NCBI RefSeq assembly: GCF_003254395.2
Contig: NC_037648.1
Location: forward strand, 13,516,330-13,580,329
Direction of reading: 5' to 3'
DNA length: 64,000 bases
Source of the DNA: Apis mellifera
Taxonomy: Eukaryota > Arthropoda > Insecta > Hymenoptera > Apidae
A program made the position numbers and the translations under genes. The notes under the pieces are model-generated. The model saw only the letters and a list, made by a program, of their open reading frames with translations, had not been told where the DNA came from and did not search any database. Shown here piece by piece: positions 11,191 through 26,300 of this stretch (the first letter of the stretch is position 1; every line of letters starts with the position of its first letter).

Positions 11191-13557
11191 TTAATTTTTA
11201 TGTTTGTATCCATTTTGACATTTCATCCACATATCATGATAAGCTTTGCATGTATCTAGATCTTCGTTTCGTGAAGCGCATTCGAAGAATTCTCGTATTT
11301 CAGGAATACATGGTTCTTCATTTTTAGATTCTGCTTTAGCAGAAGATACATGATTAATGTTGCCAGCAAGTGTACTTCCAATTGCTTGGCCCTTATATGA
11401 ATCAGAAAATCATTAATTTTCAAAGAAAACAAAAAAGTGTAAAAAAAAATTAAATTAATACTTACTATAATAGAACCAACAGCAACTCCAGCTGCTGTAC
11501 TAGCAGCAGTTTGAAAAGTTGAAGATTGACTGCTATTATTTGTCCATGGTTGAGATGAATTTTTTGCCTTAAATCTACATAGAAATATGTAATCAAAATT
11601 TAAAACTTCAAAAAATGTAAAATATTTTCTCATGGTCATTATTATAATATATTTATTATTGTATGAAAATTAATATTTATTTTACATTCTTTTTTTGTTT
11701 TTTTAATTATTTAAAAACAGAAATATAGAAATATAAGAAGATTAAAATAAATATAATGTGTAAATAGAAGTCAATTTATTTTACTTCTATACATACAAAG
11801 ATATTGTCTAATTCATATTAATAATAATTTTAACATAATTTTTATTTATTGTAAATTAAATCCAAATTTTTATAAGATTTATTAAATTAATTCACATGAT
11901 GCTGAGCTCCTAAATTTCTTCTATCATCCAAATGTTTTTGGAAAGATGCTCGTTTAAACTACATCTGAAATTAAAGAACATAATGTACATAAAATATATA
12001 TAATACATTAATATAATACAAGTAATATAATAATAATAATAATTTAAACTTACTATTAGCTGCTTTGCACTGACGGAGAGCTTCATTGAATCCTTCGCAC
12101 AGTGTAAGATCAGATTGATTATTAGCACATTCCAAAAATTGTTTTACTTCCCAAGCACAAGCTCCACCAATAGGTGCAGCAGAAGCTGGTGCACTTTGTG
12201 CTACAGCAGGTGCTGCAGGTGCTGCAGGTGCAACAGCAGATTCACTAGATCCTCCACTGAAAAGACCAGTTACTGCATGTCCAATAGTATGACCAACAGC
12301 AGAACCTATAGCGACACCTCCAGCAGTAGCAGCCATTTGTCCCATGAGGGATGGCTGCTGAGGTTGCGCCATCATTGGTGTTGCTGCAGGAGCATGTGCA
12401 GGAGGTTGTGCAGGAGTTGCGACTGGAGCCGATGTTCGTCTAACCCTAAAAAATAAAATTATTTTTCACAATTATAAAATTATGTATAATTATAAAAAAA
12501 ATAAAAAAAAAAGCGATCATATAATTTGATTATGAATATCGTCAAGTAAAATCTGCAACGTCATTGAATAATTAAAGATAGTTTACAAAAAATTATGCGT
12601 ATAAATCTAATTCGAAGAAAAAGTACTTACGTCCTTGGTGGAGGATTTGCAGCACGTCCACGTCGTGGCATGTTTTTTTTTCTTTTTTGCACACTAGATT
12701 TCGTATAACACAATAAACAATCCGCGCTCTTACAAGCTTGGTCTGATACTGAAACGAAATCTTTAAGGCTTTATACGTTATGCAAGCTATTCAAACTGCG
12801 CCGACTCAGAATTATCGAACTTTCCAGAAATAAAATAGGAAACACTCTCAAAAGAGAGACAACTTCAGTTCATTTCACAATTAAGAATTAAAAAAAATTA
12901 AATTAAATAATAAATATATGAGAAATTAATAAAAGATAATTTATAATTATATATAATTATATTCTGTTTACATATATAAAACTTATTATATTATTAATTA
13001 CCAATTTTTAATAATATTTAAATTATGATGTTGGCTAACATGTTAGATATATATGTATTAAATAGAATATTTCATGATTTCACATGATTATTACGCACAC
13101 ATAAAAAATAACATTTATAAATTTAATTTTATATTGTAGAATGTACTATTTTTTTATTTTTAAAATAACAATATTTAAAAATAAAAACTTACAAATCTTT
13201 ATATATAAATATATTATCATTTTGCATGAAGTATTATTGCATGATTTTATGCAAAATATTCTGTTTATAGTTCTTTGATATAAAATAAATAGATAGTGCA
13301 TAAATATATTTATATATTTATATACTTATTCAGAAAAATTAGTCAGTAATTATTAATATATAAAAAATATATATTTCTTTAAAAAAACATAAATTAATTA
13401 TTTCCGAAATTATATAAATTAAAGATTATATAATTCATATAATATATAGTTTTTTCAAATAATAGACTAACCTTTTTTGTTGCATCGGTGGGATTGGAGA
13501 TGGTGATGCTCGACCTCGTCTTCCACTTTTCTGGTTGGTTTTTTTTCTCCCAGACAT
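11191..13557 (-). CDS. CHCHD2/10-family twin-CX9C protein, divergent paralog
   Basis: A small mitochondrial intermembrane-space type protein. Exons in transcript order: 13557-13472, 11574-11466, 11391-11191; 131 aa, phases 2 and 0 matching. The N-terminus is very basic (MSGRKKTNQKSGRRGRA), followed by a hydrophobic Ala/Gly segment (TAASTAAGVAVGSIIGQAIG) and a CHCH domain with CIPEIREFFEC and CKAYHDMWMKC, both exact C-x9-C. It converges on Miro, with 198 bases between stops. Its first intron (11575-13471) contains the whole of the related gene at 11954-12671. Assigning the first exon to this gene rather than to the inner gene rests on splice phase, which fits both. Confidence 0.75.
11954..12671 (-). 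CDS. CHCHD2: CHCHD2/CHCHD10 ortholog, twin-CX9C mitochondrial protein
   Basis: This family acts in the mitochondrial intermembrane space (MICOS, respiratory-chain support) and, in mammals, also in nuclear oxygen-response transcription. Exons: 12671-12631, 12445-12054, 11964-11954; 147 aa, close to human CHCHD2 (151) and CHCHD10 (142). The N-terminus is Arg-rich (MPRRGRAANPPPRT), then a Pro/Ala-rich stretch, a glycine-rich hydrophobic helix (ATAGGVAIGSAVGHTIGHAV), an Ala/Pro linker and the CHCH domain with CAWEVKQFLEC and CEGFNEALRQC. The last coding exon contributes only NVV-stop after the split Asn codon, the same short ending as in human. CHCHD2 versus CHCHD10 cannot be told apart, since insects usually have one common ancestor gene. 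Confidence 0.9.
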
Positions 13558-16500
13558 TATTATTTTTATTTTTAATTTATTCGAAATGATTCATTTTTAT
13601 ATCAAGTAAATTAAATGATAATAATTATTTTAATATAACAGTAATTACTTTTCAATAGAATATTAGAAATTAATCATTATTATTTTTTATTATTTTTTAT
13701 TGTACTCTGAAGTATGCAAAAAAGTATTGTATAAATAATAATTTAACGATTTATAGCCTTATAAAATTTTCAAAATAACATATATTCTTTCACTTGTTCA
13801 TTTCAATCATTTGAAATTTTTTAATAAAGCAATTCTACTCTGTGAAAATTCTACCAGAGTGCGCCATAATCTCAGCTTTCTCAAAGTAAGTATTTAAATA
13901 TATATTTACATGGATATTAAAATGCAACAAAACAATATAAATATTTATATTTATTTTCAAATCTTTGCAATAGCTATTAAATTTTTATTGTTATGTGCAT
14001 TTTATTTATTTTTACAGAATTAAATAATTTGTATTGATGATAATGATTTCTTTAATGATAAACAATAATTTATATTCTTTGAAAATAAATAAATTAACAA
14101 AGATTATAAATGATACTCAATAAATAACTATCGGGGAAACAAATTTGAATTTAATTAAACATAAAATATTTAAAATATGAAAATTGAAATAGTTTTTGAA
14201 TTTGACTTTTTTAATTAATTTAAATATCATTTTTATTATTTTATATTTGTTAACATTTTTCTATAGATAAATTTTTTTTATTTTTCTTTTAATAGATTAA
14301 TTAGATTAAATAGATTAATTGATAGATATAATATTAATTATAATATTCCAAGATGAGGTTGATTTTTATACATATATATTATAATTATTAAATAATTTAA
14401 TCTATTTTTAAATTTCAAAATATTTAATTCTTACAATTAGAGCAAGTATATTATTTCAAATATATTATAATTTATATTTAAATCGTAATTTAAATAAATA
14501 TATATTTGTATATATTATATATTAATGTTAAATATTAAATAACAAAAACATAAAATTTGTAAAATTATAAAAATAACTATTTAATTTATTTTAATATTAT
14601 ACTTATTATATATTATATATATATAATATTATATAATACATTCCAATAATATTGTATTAATAAATAAATGAATGAATAAATAAAAAATTTCCAAAATTGA
14701 TTAGTTATTCTCTAAAATTTAATCATTTACTTTTTAATTAATAATTTTATTACTAATTTTTAATTAATAATATGAATATTTTCATCATTAAATATACATC
14801 ATAATTATATAATAAAATTTGTATAATAATATAAATATAGAAGTAATGTAGATACATCAACTAAATATTATTGTATTCAAAATATTGAAAGTTTTCATTA
14901 TTAAATTCATTAATTTTGTTAATAACTTGTTTTTTTTTTTTTTTTTTAGATATGTTAATACATATTCAAGAAAAATATAATGAATTTTATCATGAAACGA
15001 AAATGCAAAGGAAAATAAGTAAAAAAAAACTAATATTTTAAAAAAAGAAATAGCTATTTTAAATATGGGAGAGAAGTTTCGAATGGAGCGCGATGATCTG
15101 GTCAGTTTCTGCGTCGTTTCTTCTGTCTCTAGTGCAGTGTTATCGGCTTGTTATCGTCGCGCAACACGTGTCAATATAGGCGCGCATTGGCCGCAACCGC
15201 TGGGTGCATTCACCGACACATGCGCACATTAGCTGAACAAAACTCTTCATAAACCGGCGGGAACATGTTACTCATGATTCAGTATACATGATGCCACGGC
15301 TTGGCCGCGATAGACCACGTATTACGTATATACGCCCTTCCCTTTCTTCGTTTTTTTATGGTATTACCACAACTGTTTTCATCATCAAAATTTCTTGACA
15401 GATAGATCACATACATAACCTTTCTTTCTCATTCGCGATATGATATTCAGTGTTGTGTTATAACAAAGAAACGCGACCGATGTATCAATTCAGCAACATT
15501 CTCCCCCATCGAGATAAAATATTCCTTTTCAATCGAAAAATCGAAGGAACAAATAAAAAACGACGCCGAATATTTTTGGGAAAGGAATGATCATTCGTTT
15601 AATCATAGAGAAACAACAACAAAAGATTAAGGAAGATTGCCTATCCGACGAACACGGTGAGTGATTGTTTTTGTTTTGATCGTTGTGAAACACGTGCGTA
15701 TCGGCAAGCAAGTGTCAGTATAGTCTGCAAAGCGGTATTGTATATAGCTATGGTGGCAATTTGTTTGTACATATTATTAGACGCAGTTCAAAAATTATTT
15801 TAAGAAAACTGATGTAATATCTGATGGTGGCTATGAAATACGAAGCGCATTTAATACCACGATAGTGATAAAGATAGAGACAAACACCTTTCCGACTCGC
15901 AATTCTCGATGAAATGAAATGAGAGAGAAAAAGAAGATGAAGTTAAATAAAGAATCGATGAGAAGAAAATAGGTGCCTTGTTCGTGCGCTATCAAATTTA
16001 AATTATACACGTCGATTGACGTGTTTGTGTCACACACTCACTCGTGTCAATCATCTCATGCTGGTAAACAGAGCTATAATCTGTCTCATTTATGAAAACG
16101 TTTAAAAATTATATTCATATTTTTTTTTTTTTTTTTTCTAGAAGTTTCTTATTTTTCACATCTTATTTCCTTTTCTTCGAAATTTCTTTGACGTAGTACC
16201 ACCCCTGCGTCACAACGGCCCAAAATTATTCTTCCCAGTAACACAAACGCGTGGCAATCACGGAGTTGCGCACTTCTTTCATGGCGCTGTGCCAATTTCA
16301 AAGTTCAGGTACTCGAGATCGCAGCATGTATAGGGTGTTTCTTTATTGATACTGATATTATATATACATATATATATATATAGATTTAATTAATAAAAAC
16401 ATAATCTATTCAATTTTTCTTTTCAATATGTATTTTTTATATATATCTTTTAATTTTCAGAATATTTTTAATCACGTTTGAGTTCATTTTATTTTTTTTT

Positions 16501-19500
16501 TTTTTATTTTTTTTCTGCTACATGAAAATTTAAAATTCTCGAAACCACACTCGTTCCCATAAAACAGTCAAATTTCAAATAGATCCGTATCATAAATTAG
16601 ATAAAAAGAATTTTTAAAAGATATGTAGCATCGCTCAGGTAGATCCCTTCATTATCCGGTGAAAATTAAGCGTTTCCACTCAGCATAATAATATTGTTTC
16701 AAATCTCATTACAAATTGGATAAGTCACGCTGATGATTCTCTTGTGTTGCAGTGTGATTTGAGTATGAGCAACAACGAGAATGAACAGAAAAACACGAAT
16801 AAGCGAATTATGAACTTCAATGAACTTGTTACATATCGATGAAGCATGGAGTTCCAAGTTATATGCAAAACGGATAATTCATTGGAAATCCTGTAACGCA
16901 AGATGATTGACAGGGAAATCTGTTAATTCACGCACGAAATAACACCAAGCACAAAATCTGCATTTAAAATTAATCCTTTTTCTCTTTCTCATTCAAATTA
17001 ATTTCAAAACTCGTTTTTACCTCAAAATCATATTATCAACTTGGAATTGATATATTGAAATATGAAGATATTGCTGATAAAAATTTTAAAATATAATGTA
17101 TATATTTCTATATAATTAAAAATCTATATACATAAAATTTATTTCATCAAATAACATGGATATATGTATATATATATATATATACAAGAATTTGTATACA
17201 ACGAATATTATCGCTATTATTAAAAATAAATGTTTATAGATTATAATTATATCGATTTATATATATCGTGTATTCATCGACAAGTAAATATTTTCCTCTT
17301 TTTTTTTTTTTTTTATAAAAACAGAGACACAGATGGTCATAAAAGCGATTAATCATCTCTAATGTGTTTCCTGGTTTGAAAATATATTTTCGACATTTTT
17401 ATCAAGGTTTATTTTATCAGACGGCATTTTGATGCATAAAAATGATTCATTATTAAAAGATTTGATAAGATATCAATCTTATACAACTTTTGTCAGTCGA
17501 AGAACATTCATCCTTGGTGTTTTAATCGATCGTACATATCAACTTTTTCTGCTGATCCTTGCATAAACATTGTTAAATGCTTCGATGTATTTATAAAGTA
17601 TGTTTTATCGTTGCAACGTGACTAAGAACAGAAATGCATAACGCGGAAATTCTGTAATACCGTATATCGAGCAATAATCAATTTATAGAAAAAAAGAAAA
17701 AAAAAGAAAAATGTTGGTATTAATTTCCTTCATCACATATTTTCTTCCGTTTCTCTTCGATAAATCTGTGATCTATATGATATAAGATCGATATCTGTAT
17801 AAGTATATATTTGTATATCAGAGAGATATTTTATCTATTATTAATTCTAATATTTATTAACCGATATTAATTCGCATCTGAACCAAATTCTCCAAGGCGA
17901 ACGACCTTTAAACTTGAGTCAGAGTTCGTTGGCCGGAACCCAGAGAGACATAAAGAGATATTTGCAAAGGGATATAAGTACAAGAAGCTCGTAAAATTGA
18001 ACAAAGCCGGAGGAGTGGCATAAATACAACGCACACGTGTACGAAAAAAATTTCAAGTTTATATCAATATATATACTACTTTCAGATTCAAATTTATCGT
18101 CCTCTCGAATTAAATACCAAAATAAGAGAATTTTAAGACGATAAATAATATACGTATCATGTAGAATCTTTTTCTTTCTAGAAAAAAATATATTTATTAT
18201 TTCAGTATTATTTCTTAAGAAAAGATACGGATAAATTGGTAAAAATTAGACACCTTATATATCGTCGATAGCTTCTGTTTATACACGAATAAAGGTGGTG
18301 AGCCTTGCACGTGAGAAAGTCAAATCGAGGACGAAGACGATTGAAATGAGGAAAAGTAACGGAGCGAATAACGGGTTGATTTTAACGCATCTTGCCGTTA
18401 CGAACGCGTTTATAAGCCTAGTTGTTAGGTCATAGTAGATCATGTAACTTTACGATCGAATGCATGTTAATAATAAGGTATAATTATATGTTAATAAGAT
18501 ATATTTACATATCTTAACGTTTATATTTATTTTCGTTTTATAAATGGGAATATTATTCTATTTAATTGTATTATTTCAATTTTTCAATTCGACAAAGTTT
18601 AGAGAAATCTTGTTCAATGATATAATTATCGATAACGGTAACATATTTAAGAATCCTTAAACGTTAAACATATCTATGCCGGGAAAAAATCATCAAGTTT
18701 ACGAAAACGCTGTCGTTTCATTTCAGAAAATTTATGATGCTACTAATATTTATGTGAATAGATTGATGCAATAGAATTTTCAGGATTTTATTAGCCATCA
18801 TATTTATTTATTACCGTCGAAACAAAATTTTAGAAAATAATTTATTGAACAGTTATTCGTATGATGTAAAAGTAAATGCAGCAATAATTAAAGTTATTAA
18901 ATAAAATTATATATTATTAGAATTTGAGAAAATAATAAAAAGTTTGAAAATTAGAAATAAAAAATTTAAATGTTAATATTAATATTAATATTAAATATTA
19001 ATATTTTATGTATACAGGTGTATATATATATATAAGCCATTTTGCGATAGATCGTATCGATTACTCGAATATTATCGAGGAGTGTAGTTAGTTACCCGCC
19101 AAACTTCGGAACGTTCGTTCGCGCAAGTGCAATTCGCGGTGGGAGATCTCTTGTATCATCTGGGGGGGTTTAAAGTAGTGGGGAATCTTCGAAAGAGCGG
19201 ATTAAACGCGAAGCAGCTAGACTATCACCGCGTATATACCGGTACTATTGGCATGTCCCGACAAATACGCGTTTTGAGCTCATATGAGCATTATGTACTA
19301 ATTAAACGTTTTATTTGCGATAATTTGCGAGTGTACCGCCAGAGCACGCGATTAACTAAATGGCTTACATAACTTGCGCGGTAACGTTAATTATTTCGAA
19401 TAAACCGCGTACATTTCATTTCTCGTATCGTGAGTATTATTTCAATAAATCCGGATTGGTAACAATCTTTAATAATCACGTGAATACGATAATCAGTGAA

Positions 19501-20160
19501 AGTCACCCTTATTGGAGTTTGGCACTCTTTCGTTTCTTCTCATGAATACGAAATAGAGTTGCCGGTTCTTGGCACTTATGTGTTTTTTAATTTTTTGTTA
19601 AAATCAACGATAAAAACCATGTGCAGTGAATGAATGATAATTCATCAAACATCAAAGTTACTTCTAAAGTTACTTCGACAAGAACGAATTTTAAATAATT
19701 AAATGTGTTGCATATGAATTTAAACGTGGCGGTGACCTAGAAACAATTCAAAGTAGTAACTTTATCATCGGAGTAGACAAATCTCGCAACGGTGCCAAGA
19801 AAAAACCAAGTGGGGGATTAAGAAATGCGATCATTGTTCGTTCAGATTGTTGTGTGACAATGAGTTACATTTGGACTACGATTATGAAATTCGCGCCACG
19901 AAACAAAATTTCTTTCTGAATTATCATGAATATATTTATTTTATATTTCAATAAATTATATTCGTCTATAAAATTTCTAAAGTTTCGATTAAAATGAAAA
20001 GAATTTGATATAACAAAAATACGAAAAATAACAAACACGCGGTAACGATTGTTATCGGCAATAATAGACAAGAATTCGTTATTGAATTATCTGGTGAAAT
20101 TTCATTTCTGCGATTGTTCTAGTTCGTGCTCGAAGACGTGCCAATGGTTAAGCATTCCAT
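13558..20160. other. intergenic region, AT-rich with CpG-richer islands
   Basis: From 13.6 to 15.0 kb the DNA is almost pure A/T with dense poly-A/T and TA repeats. A sharply different island lies at about 15060-15330 with many CpGs, a CACGTG E-box and GGCGCGC elements. Another balanced stretch runs from about 19070 to 19560. Between them is mixed AT-rich sequence with TA repeats (17170-17185). No coding exon is supported; the short frames at 19127-19545 look like chance openings in the GC-richer island. Confidence 0.55.
15060..15330. promoter_or_regulatory. CpG-rich island in AT desert
   Basis: Base composition jumps from near-pure A/T to balanced, with repeated CG dinucleotides, CACGTG, and ATTGG (CCAAT) motifs. 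It looks like an enhancer or an unannotated promoter. No open frame or donor was convincing. Confidence 0.35.
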
Positions 20161-20381
20161 CTATAAAACGCGTAGTTCACGTTTGCTGTGGAGTTGACGC
20201 ACTGCCCGCGATCGTTGCATGATATCTCATGTTTTTTGGAACACGCGGTCGTGTGTGTGTTCCAGTCTCGCGTCTCGTGCACGAATTTTACGGTGACCTT
20301 TAACGGACATATATTGAATCAAGCGTGTGCCGAAAGTGCGGTGAAGTAAAAACGAAGTGTTGTGGCTTATCACACGTGAAG
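20161..20381 (+). promoter_or_regulatory. promoter and 5' leader of TBL2-like gene
   Basis: CTATAAAA at 20161-20168 is a strong TATA box, with initiation expected near 20190. The next 190 bases are CpG-rich, contain no convincing intron, and lead into the ATG at 20382. Confidence 0.5.
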
Positions 20382-23300
20382 ATGGAGGATACAGAAGCCA
20401 AAATCATACCGGGAATCAGCATGTCCGTACTCATACTCATGAGCACGCTGTTTCTTGGCGGTGTGGTCCTTGTAATCGGTTACATTGTTAGCCGGTTGTC
20501 ACAGTCCAATAAATCTTCAGATTCAACGAAAAGTAAGCACTGCTATAAATAAATTTTACTAGAAATAATCTCCTACAATTCCTGGAAGAAAATCACGCTT
20601 GCGTGTTCGTGAATCCTATACCGCTGTAGTACGATTCTCTTTTCTTTTCGTGTTTTCACTTGCAGACTGAGATAAAAGAAATTTCATGAGATGGAGCAAA
20701 ATGCTAAATAAATATATTAAATGAAACAAGTTCTGTCGACATATCTAAATTTCATAAACAAGAAAAATTCCTCTCATTTTGTCTTATCTATATTTACGCG
20801 AGAACTTATATTGATAAATGTTTTTTCCTATAATCAGGCTACATTCCTAACGATTTTAATCGTTGGTTATAAACGAATTGTATATTTATAATTCTAATTA
20901 TTATTACGCATGGAATGCATTTAAACGTGCTCGTGCTTTTAAAAGGAATTTGCAACGAAAATATGAATTGTTCGAAATAAATTGATCGAAGTGAATCAGG
21001 GTACAATATAATAGTGGTAATGATGCGCGTGTTGCAGGCACATTTTATAATATAAAATACTATTTGATCTGTTCCCATATTAACGCGAAGAATTGGCGGG
21101 AAATTACAGTTTTGGGAAGAATAAGAGTTTTGTCGACTGTTTCTTATTTATGAATTGTTATATATATAAACGACTTTCGTGTGAACATAACTATAATATT
21201 AACAGTGATATTGTATTTGGAAGAATATTTCATTTCATCGTAATAATTTAAATGTTTTATATTACAGTTTCGTCATAATTATATTATTACTATATATTTT
21301 ATCTTATATATATATATAGATATATTGACCTAGTTTAACGAATAAATTATTTACTTGATGGGATAATGAACTATTTAACTGAAAAGATTTGTATCTATGA
21401 AGCTGAGAAAAGTAATACATCACTTTGTTACGAATCCATTAATACAAAATTTTGATAAATTGTTAATTATTTTTTTTTATCAAAATAAGAATAATATAGC
21501 GCATTATTTTTTCGTAAAAATTGAATTAGACAAATCAAATGATGGGGTTATACGGTGTGGGGTGAATCAAAGAAGACAAAGAGAGAAGAGCAGCTGTGTC
21601 GCACGCAATATTTCGTGCTAGCATACACTTCAATATACTTCATGAACTAAACTATACGCATTAGACCGTTTCTATATTTCGAAATATTTAGAAGTATCTT
21701 TTTTAGAGGTTAAGTTCAGCGATACTATCTTTTTTTTTTGTTTTCTCTTTTTTACTTACTTTTGATTTATATACTGTTTATTGCAAAATAATTAATTAAT
21801 AATTATTTTATCAAAATTTCTTTATAGCAATTTTTATAAAAGTAGTTTTTTATTTATTTAATTAAATTTACAATATAATCATTAAAAAGTTAACAATATT
21901 TACGCAACGTTAAAAATATAATCGTGGGAATCATCACGTTTTCAAAGACAGGCAATTTTCGCGGCACAGAAGAGACGATATTATTATTAAAGCGATATAG
22001 TTCAATGAGAAATCGAGTTGTGGGCAAGCGATTGTTTCGTGCATCAGTGCTAAATCTTCATCGCCATGACAATGAATGTATCATAGGAGAGAAACAGAAC
22101 AGTGGTAGTTTTCTCTGTTACCCGAGTAAGAGCGAGGAGTAAGAGAGCCACGCAACGGGCACCCTTGTGTATAAATAAACCGACATCGCGCCTGTATATT
22201 TATACGCGCGTCTCGCGTGCGTACACGTGTACTTACGAGGAGAAACGCTCAGGGCCGTATGGACGAATACGCTTGACGAATGGACAATTGAGATTAACCT
22301 GTTGGGATTTTTTTTCGAGGACTTTTTATTTATGGCAGCCGGAAGCATATATTAAACACGTTTCTGTCGTTCATCCTTAAATTTTGACCCTGAAAACGAC
22401 TCGATCGATAAAGAACATTATCGAGTTTGAAGTTACGTAGATTTTTTTTTTTTTTTATTCGATATTTATTTCGTCAATGATCATTTATCGATGACACAAA
22501 GCTTGAATAAATTTTTTATAGATCAATCGTAAAATTATTCACACAATTTTTTACAAGTTAATTTAATTTTCAAAATAAATTTAATGATAGCTAATGATAT
22601 ATTTTTAAGACAATTATAAATAAACTCAAATTATGGATTTCGTTTTACATGTTGGAAACAATCGTGAAATTAATATCGGAGTAGGAAAATTTGCAACACG
22701 CGATTTCTGTCCCGTTGTAGGCCGAGAACATAAATTTGTCGCAGTGCGCTACATTTTCCGGGCCAGTGCGGCAAAACACGTCCCTGAAAACTCGCAGCAC
22801 GCGTTGCGAATAGTGCACTGACCGCAGGTAACTATTTCTATTTGCCGATCGGTTTTGCTTTCTCCGTTAAATAAAAAGAGAATATCATGCACATATAACG
22901 TATGTATATATATATATATATATATTGTGCAATTAATCTAACAAGATGCTTGTTCGATCGAAACGTTTAATTCAAATAAAAATTACAAATAGTATTGCGA
23001 AGAAAAATATAATTGTAAGGATTAAAACAAAAATGATGAATCATATACATATATATATATATACAACAATGCAACAATATGCTATAAATCATCATAGATT
23101 TGAGATACATAATTGCAAAATCATTGTTTTGAGTATTTCCTTTAAAAATATAAAACTATTATCGCAGATAATTCGTAATTAAGAATCTGTTGAAATTTTT
23201 TATATAGAAAATATATTCACACGTGTCATACATTTTATTGTAAAATACAATTATATAAATTTATAACAGATATACGTGATTTATTTTTCTTAATTGTAGA

Positions 23301-26300
23301 AATCTTGATAATCTTTGGTCGGTCAAGAAAATTATCTCGTTTTCTCATTCATGGTTCGAAATTTTTTCGAATAAGGATAATTTCATTTTTTTAAATTATC
23401 ATGAATTATCGTAATTTTCTCGATAGAAAAGATTTAATATTATCTACAATTTATTCTATTACTATTATATTATTAATATTCATAGGAAAATACAATTTTT
23501 TATTTCTTCCATTTTTTCCATATTTCAGTCAATTATTTCAGTCAAATTATTAAATTACGAATTATGAAAATTCCCGAGATGTTGTCGATAAAATAATTGT
23601 ATGGAAGCATATCTGGCCATTAAAATTAGTAATAAAACTACTGTAATTAAGTCTGTAATTAAGACCATTATTAAAATGAACATATATAATTATTTTAATA
23701 TTTTAATTAATTTTCCTAAATAATATTTATCACATATTGTTATAAATAATTTCAATCTTTATATCTTTAATTTAATTTATTATTTTTACAAGAAGGAAAA
23801 ATTAATAAATTATACTATACGTAATTCATAAGAAATCTTCAAATAATCTAATATTAAGATTCAAGAATTTGTGTTCTCCCATTTAATAATTCTATTTCCA
23901 TGCTAATATAATAATAATAATATTCCCTTCTCGTTATACTACGCATATATTTTTTTTTTTCACGGATATATGTATTATCGAGTTATTGTAATAATTGTCG
24001 TTTAAAAAGTCAAGATAACTTATCATACGTGTGTTTAGAATAGCCAAGGTAGCCGGTGACTGTTTTGGTTCTCGCAAATGAGCCAGAGAACTATTATAAT
24101 ATTGATCGATACAATCGATATTTTAATGGAAATGTGCTGCTATGATTAGCTAAACCCAAACTTTGGTTTGGTGATCTATCCAAGTAATTTGACGATTGAT
24201 TTTCATAATAAAGCATCTAGTGTGTGCAAGCGCATGCGGAAAAAGAAAAAAAATTCTAATCTGTGATTGATTTTTCTTAAATTTTTAAAAATTATTAATT
24301 TATTATTCTAACGAACGAAAAATTTTTACGAAAAAAATAACCTATGTATTTTGTGTACACGTGGAGGAAAAAGGAATTGAAATTTATTCGAATTAATGAA
24401 AAAATTAATTAATGTAAATTATTCATAAATATATAATCAATTAAGTATATATAAGGAAATGTGATGGATGTTCATGTTATCAATTCCCATTGTATCGTTA
24501 ATTTTTTTTTTTTTTTTATAACCCATTTGTGTGTAAAATAGAAGATAATTTTATTTTTCTTATATACGCAATATTAGGTAGTCTTTATAAATTTTACAGA
24601 TTATATATAATTCCTTTATATCACAATTTATTATAAAATAATTTTAAGAAATTATATAACGATTCAAGCTTGTTAAAATTTGAAACAAAATTTACTTATA
24701 TATATTTGTATAAAAATTTTATGGAAAAAGGAAAATTAGAAGGTAATAACGTGAACATCCAATGAGGGAAGATTCCGTTTCAACGCGCCGTCGAATTAAA
24801 CTATACGCTCCCTCTTTGTGTTACGACGATGCGCGAGGCAGGATCGTAAAGAAGCATTTTTCTTCGTTCAACAGAGACGAAGGGAAATATCACGACGGAT
24901 AACAGAAGGATAGGTTGTAACGTTTTCATTAACTCGCAAATAAAGTTAATCAAGCGTCGAGTGCTACGCAGCAATGGGCAATTATGCGATAGCTGTTCGA
25001 GGTGCAATGATATCTCCGTAAATACATTCCATCGAACCCCGAAACGGTTATACACTTACACGCGCGACACCTATATAAACGTTGCGTTGCATTGCGCATG
25101 ACCGCACGTGGATATCTATCGCGTTATATTGTTTGCATAAATCTAGGTTGAGGTTAGCTAGACTAAGGTTCCGTTTCTTCTTTTTTTTTCTTTTTTTTTT
25201 TTCTTTTCAATATCAGGAAATTAAAACGCGTACGATATATGTATTATCGCGATATAAATATAGAAAACTTTTTTGTTTTAATCTAGCATGAAAAATCAAT
25301 TTTATGAAATTGAAATAAAATAATATTGTAATATGAATCTGTGCGTTTTTTTGATTTACTTCCTTCACTTTTCCCTCACCCTACTTTCACATTTATACAT
25401 AAAAGATCGGAATCAATCTTGATGTAATTTTATAACGTTATATATTAATTTTCTTTTCTTACTTGAGCGTATAATAATTTTTAACGAAAAAAGAAAGAAA
25501 GATACATTTATATTTAGCTTAAAAACGTATAAGAAAGTACATGTCGATGTAAATAATAAAAATAAGAAATAATAAAAGTTTAAGTTTAAGACCGCAAAAT
25601 TTCTCTTTCCTCGATTATGCATTTATGTATTGTCAAATTTAAATAATATATTACTTGGACATGAAATAGATACGAATAAAAGTAAGGAAATTTGTTCGTT
25701 AATTTGACCGGTGTCAAGTACCGTTAATTTTGCGGGCAAAGAATTAACGATCGAGAAACAAGAGCAATTTATATTTTAGGATTAAAGTCAGGATACATGA
25801 TTCACGAGTGTCGTTTATTCGCTCAGGTCATTTATTTAAGTGAACATTTTTAGAAAAATTATTACCATAAGAATCTTACTTCCAAAACAATATAAAATAT
25901 ATACATAAATTTGAACCATAAATTTTGAATTTTCTAAGAAAATTCCGCGATCGGCAAAAGTATTTTCCGCATCCATCCTTTGAAACGGAATTTATAATGG
26001 AATTATCCAACGATTTGAAACGGATTGAAAATATTCCACTTTTTGTTTCTAACTTTGATTTATTGCAATAAATCTAAATGTATTACAATTCTTTTAACGT
26101 ATAACCACGTCTCTGATAATTATTATTATTCCTTACTATACAATTATATTTTTATTAAAATTTAAAAAATCCATCGAAATTCTTCCTTAATTATTTCTCT
26201 AATAATAGGTGAGGCATCCACGATGGAGACGAACGTCGAGAATTTTTCTAAAAAAAAAAAAAAAAGACAAAGAGGTATTAAATGTAACTTTCCACCACAC

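Noticed and set aside
19127..19545. Open frames of 81 and 61 codons upstream of TBL2
   Set aside because: No splice context, no motifs, and a GC-richer background explains the lack of stops.
22633..22821. 62-codon frame in TBL2 intron 1 followed by a donor-like site
   Set aside because: No recognisable domain; the stop precedes the donor, so as an exon it would be mostly non-coding. Kept only as part of an island.
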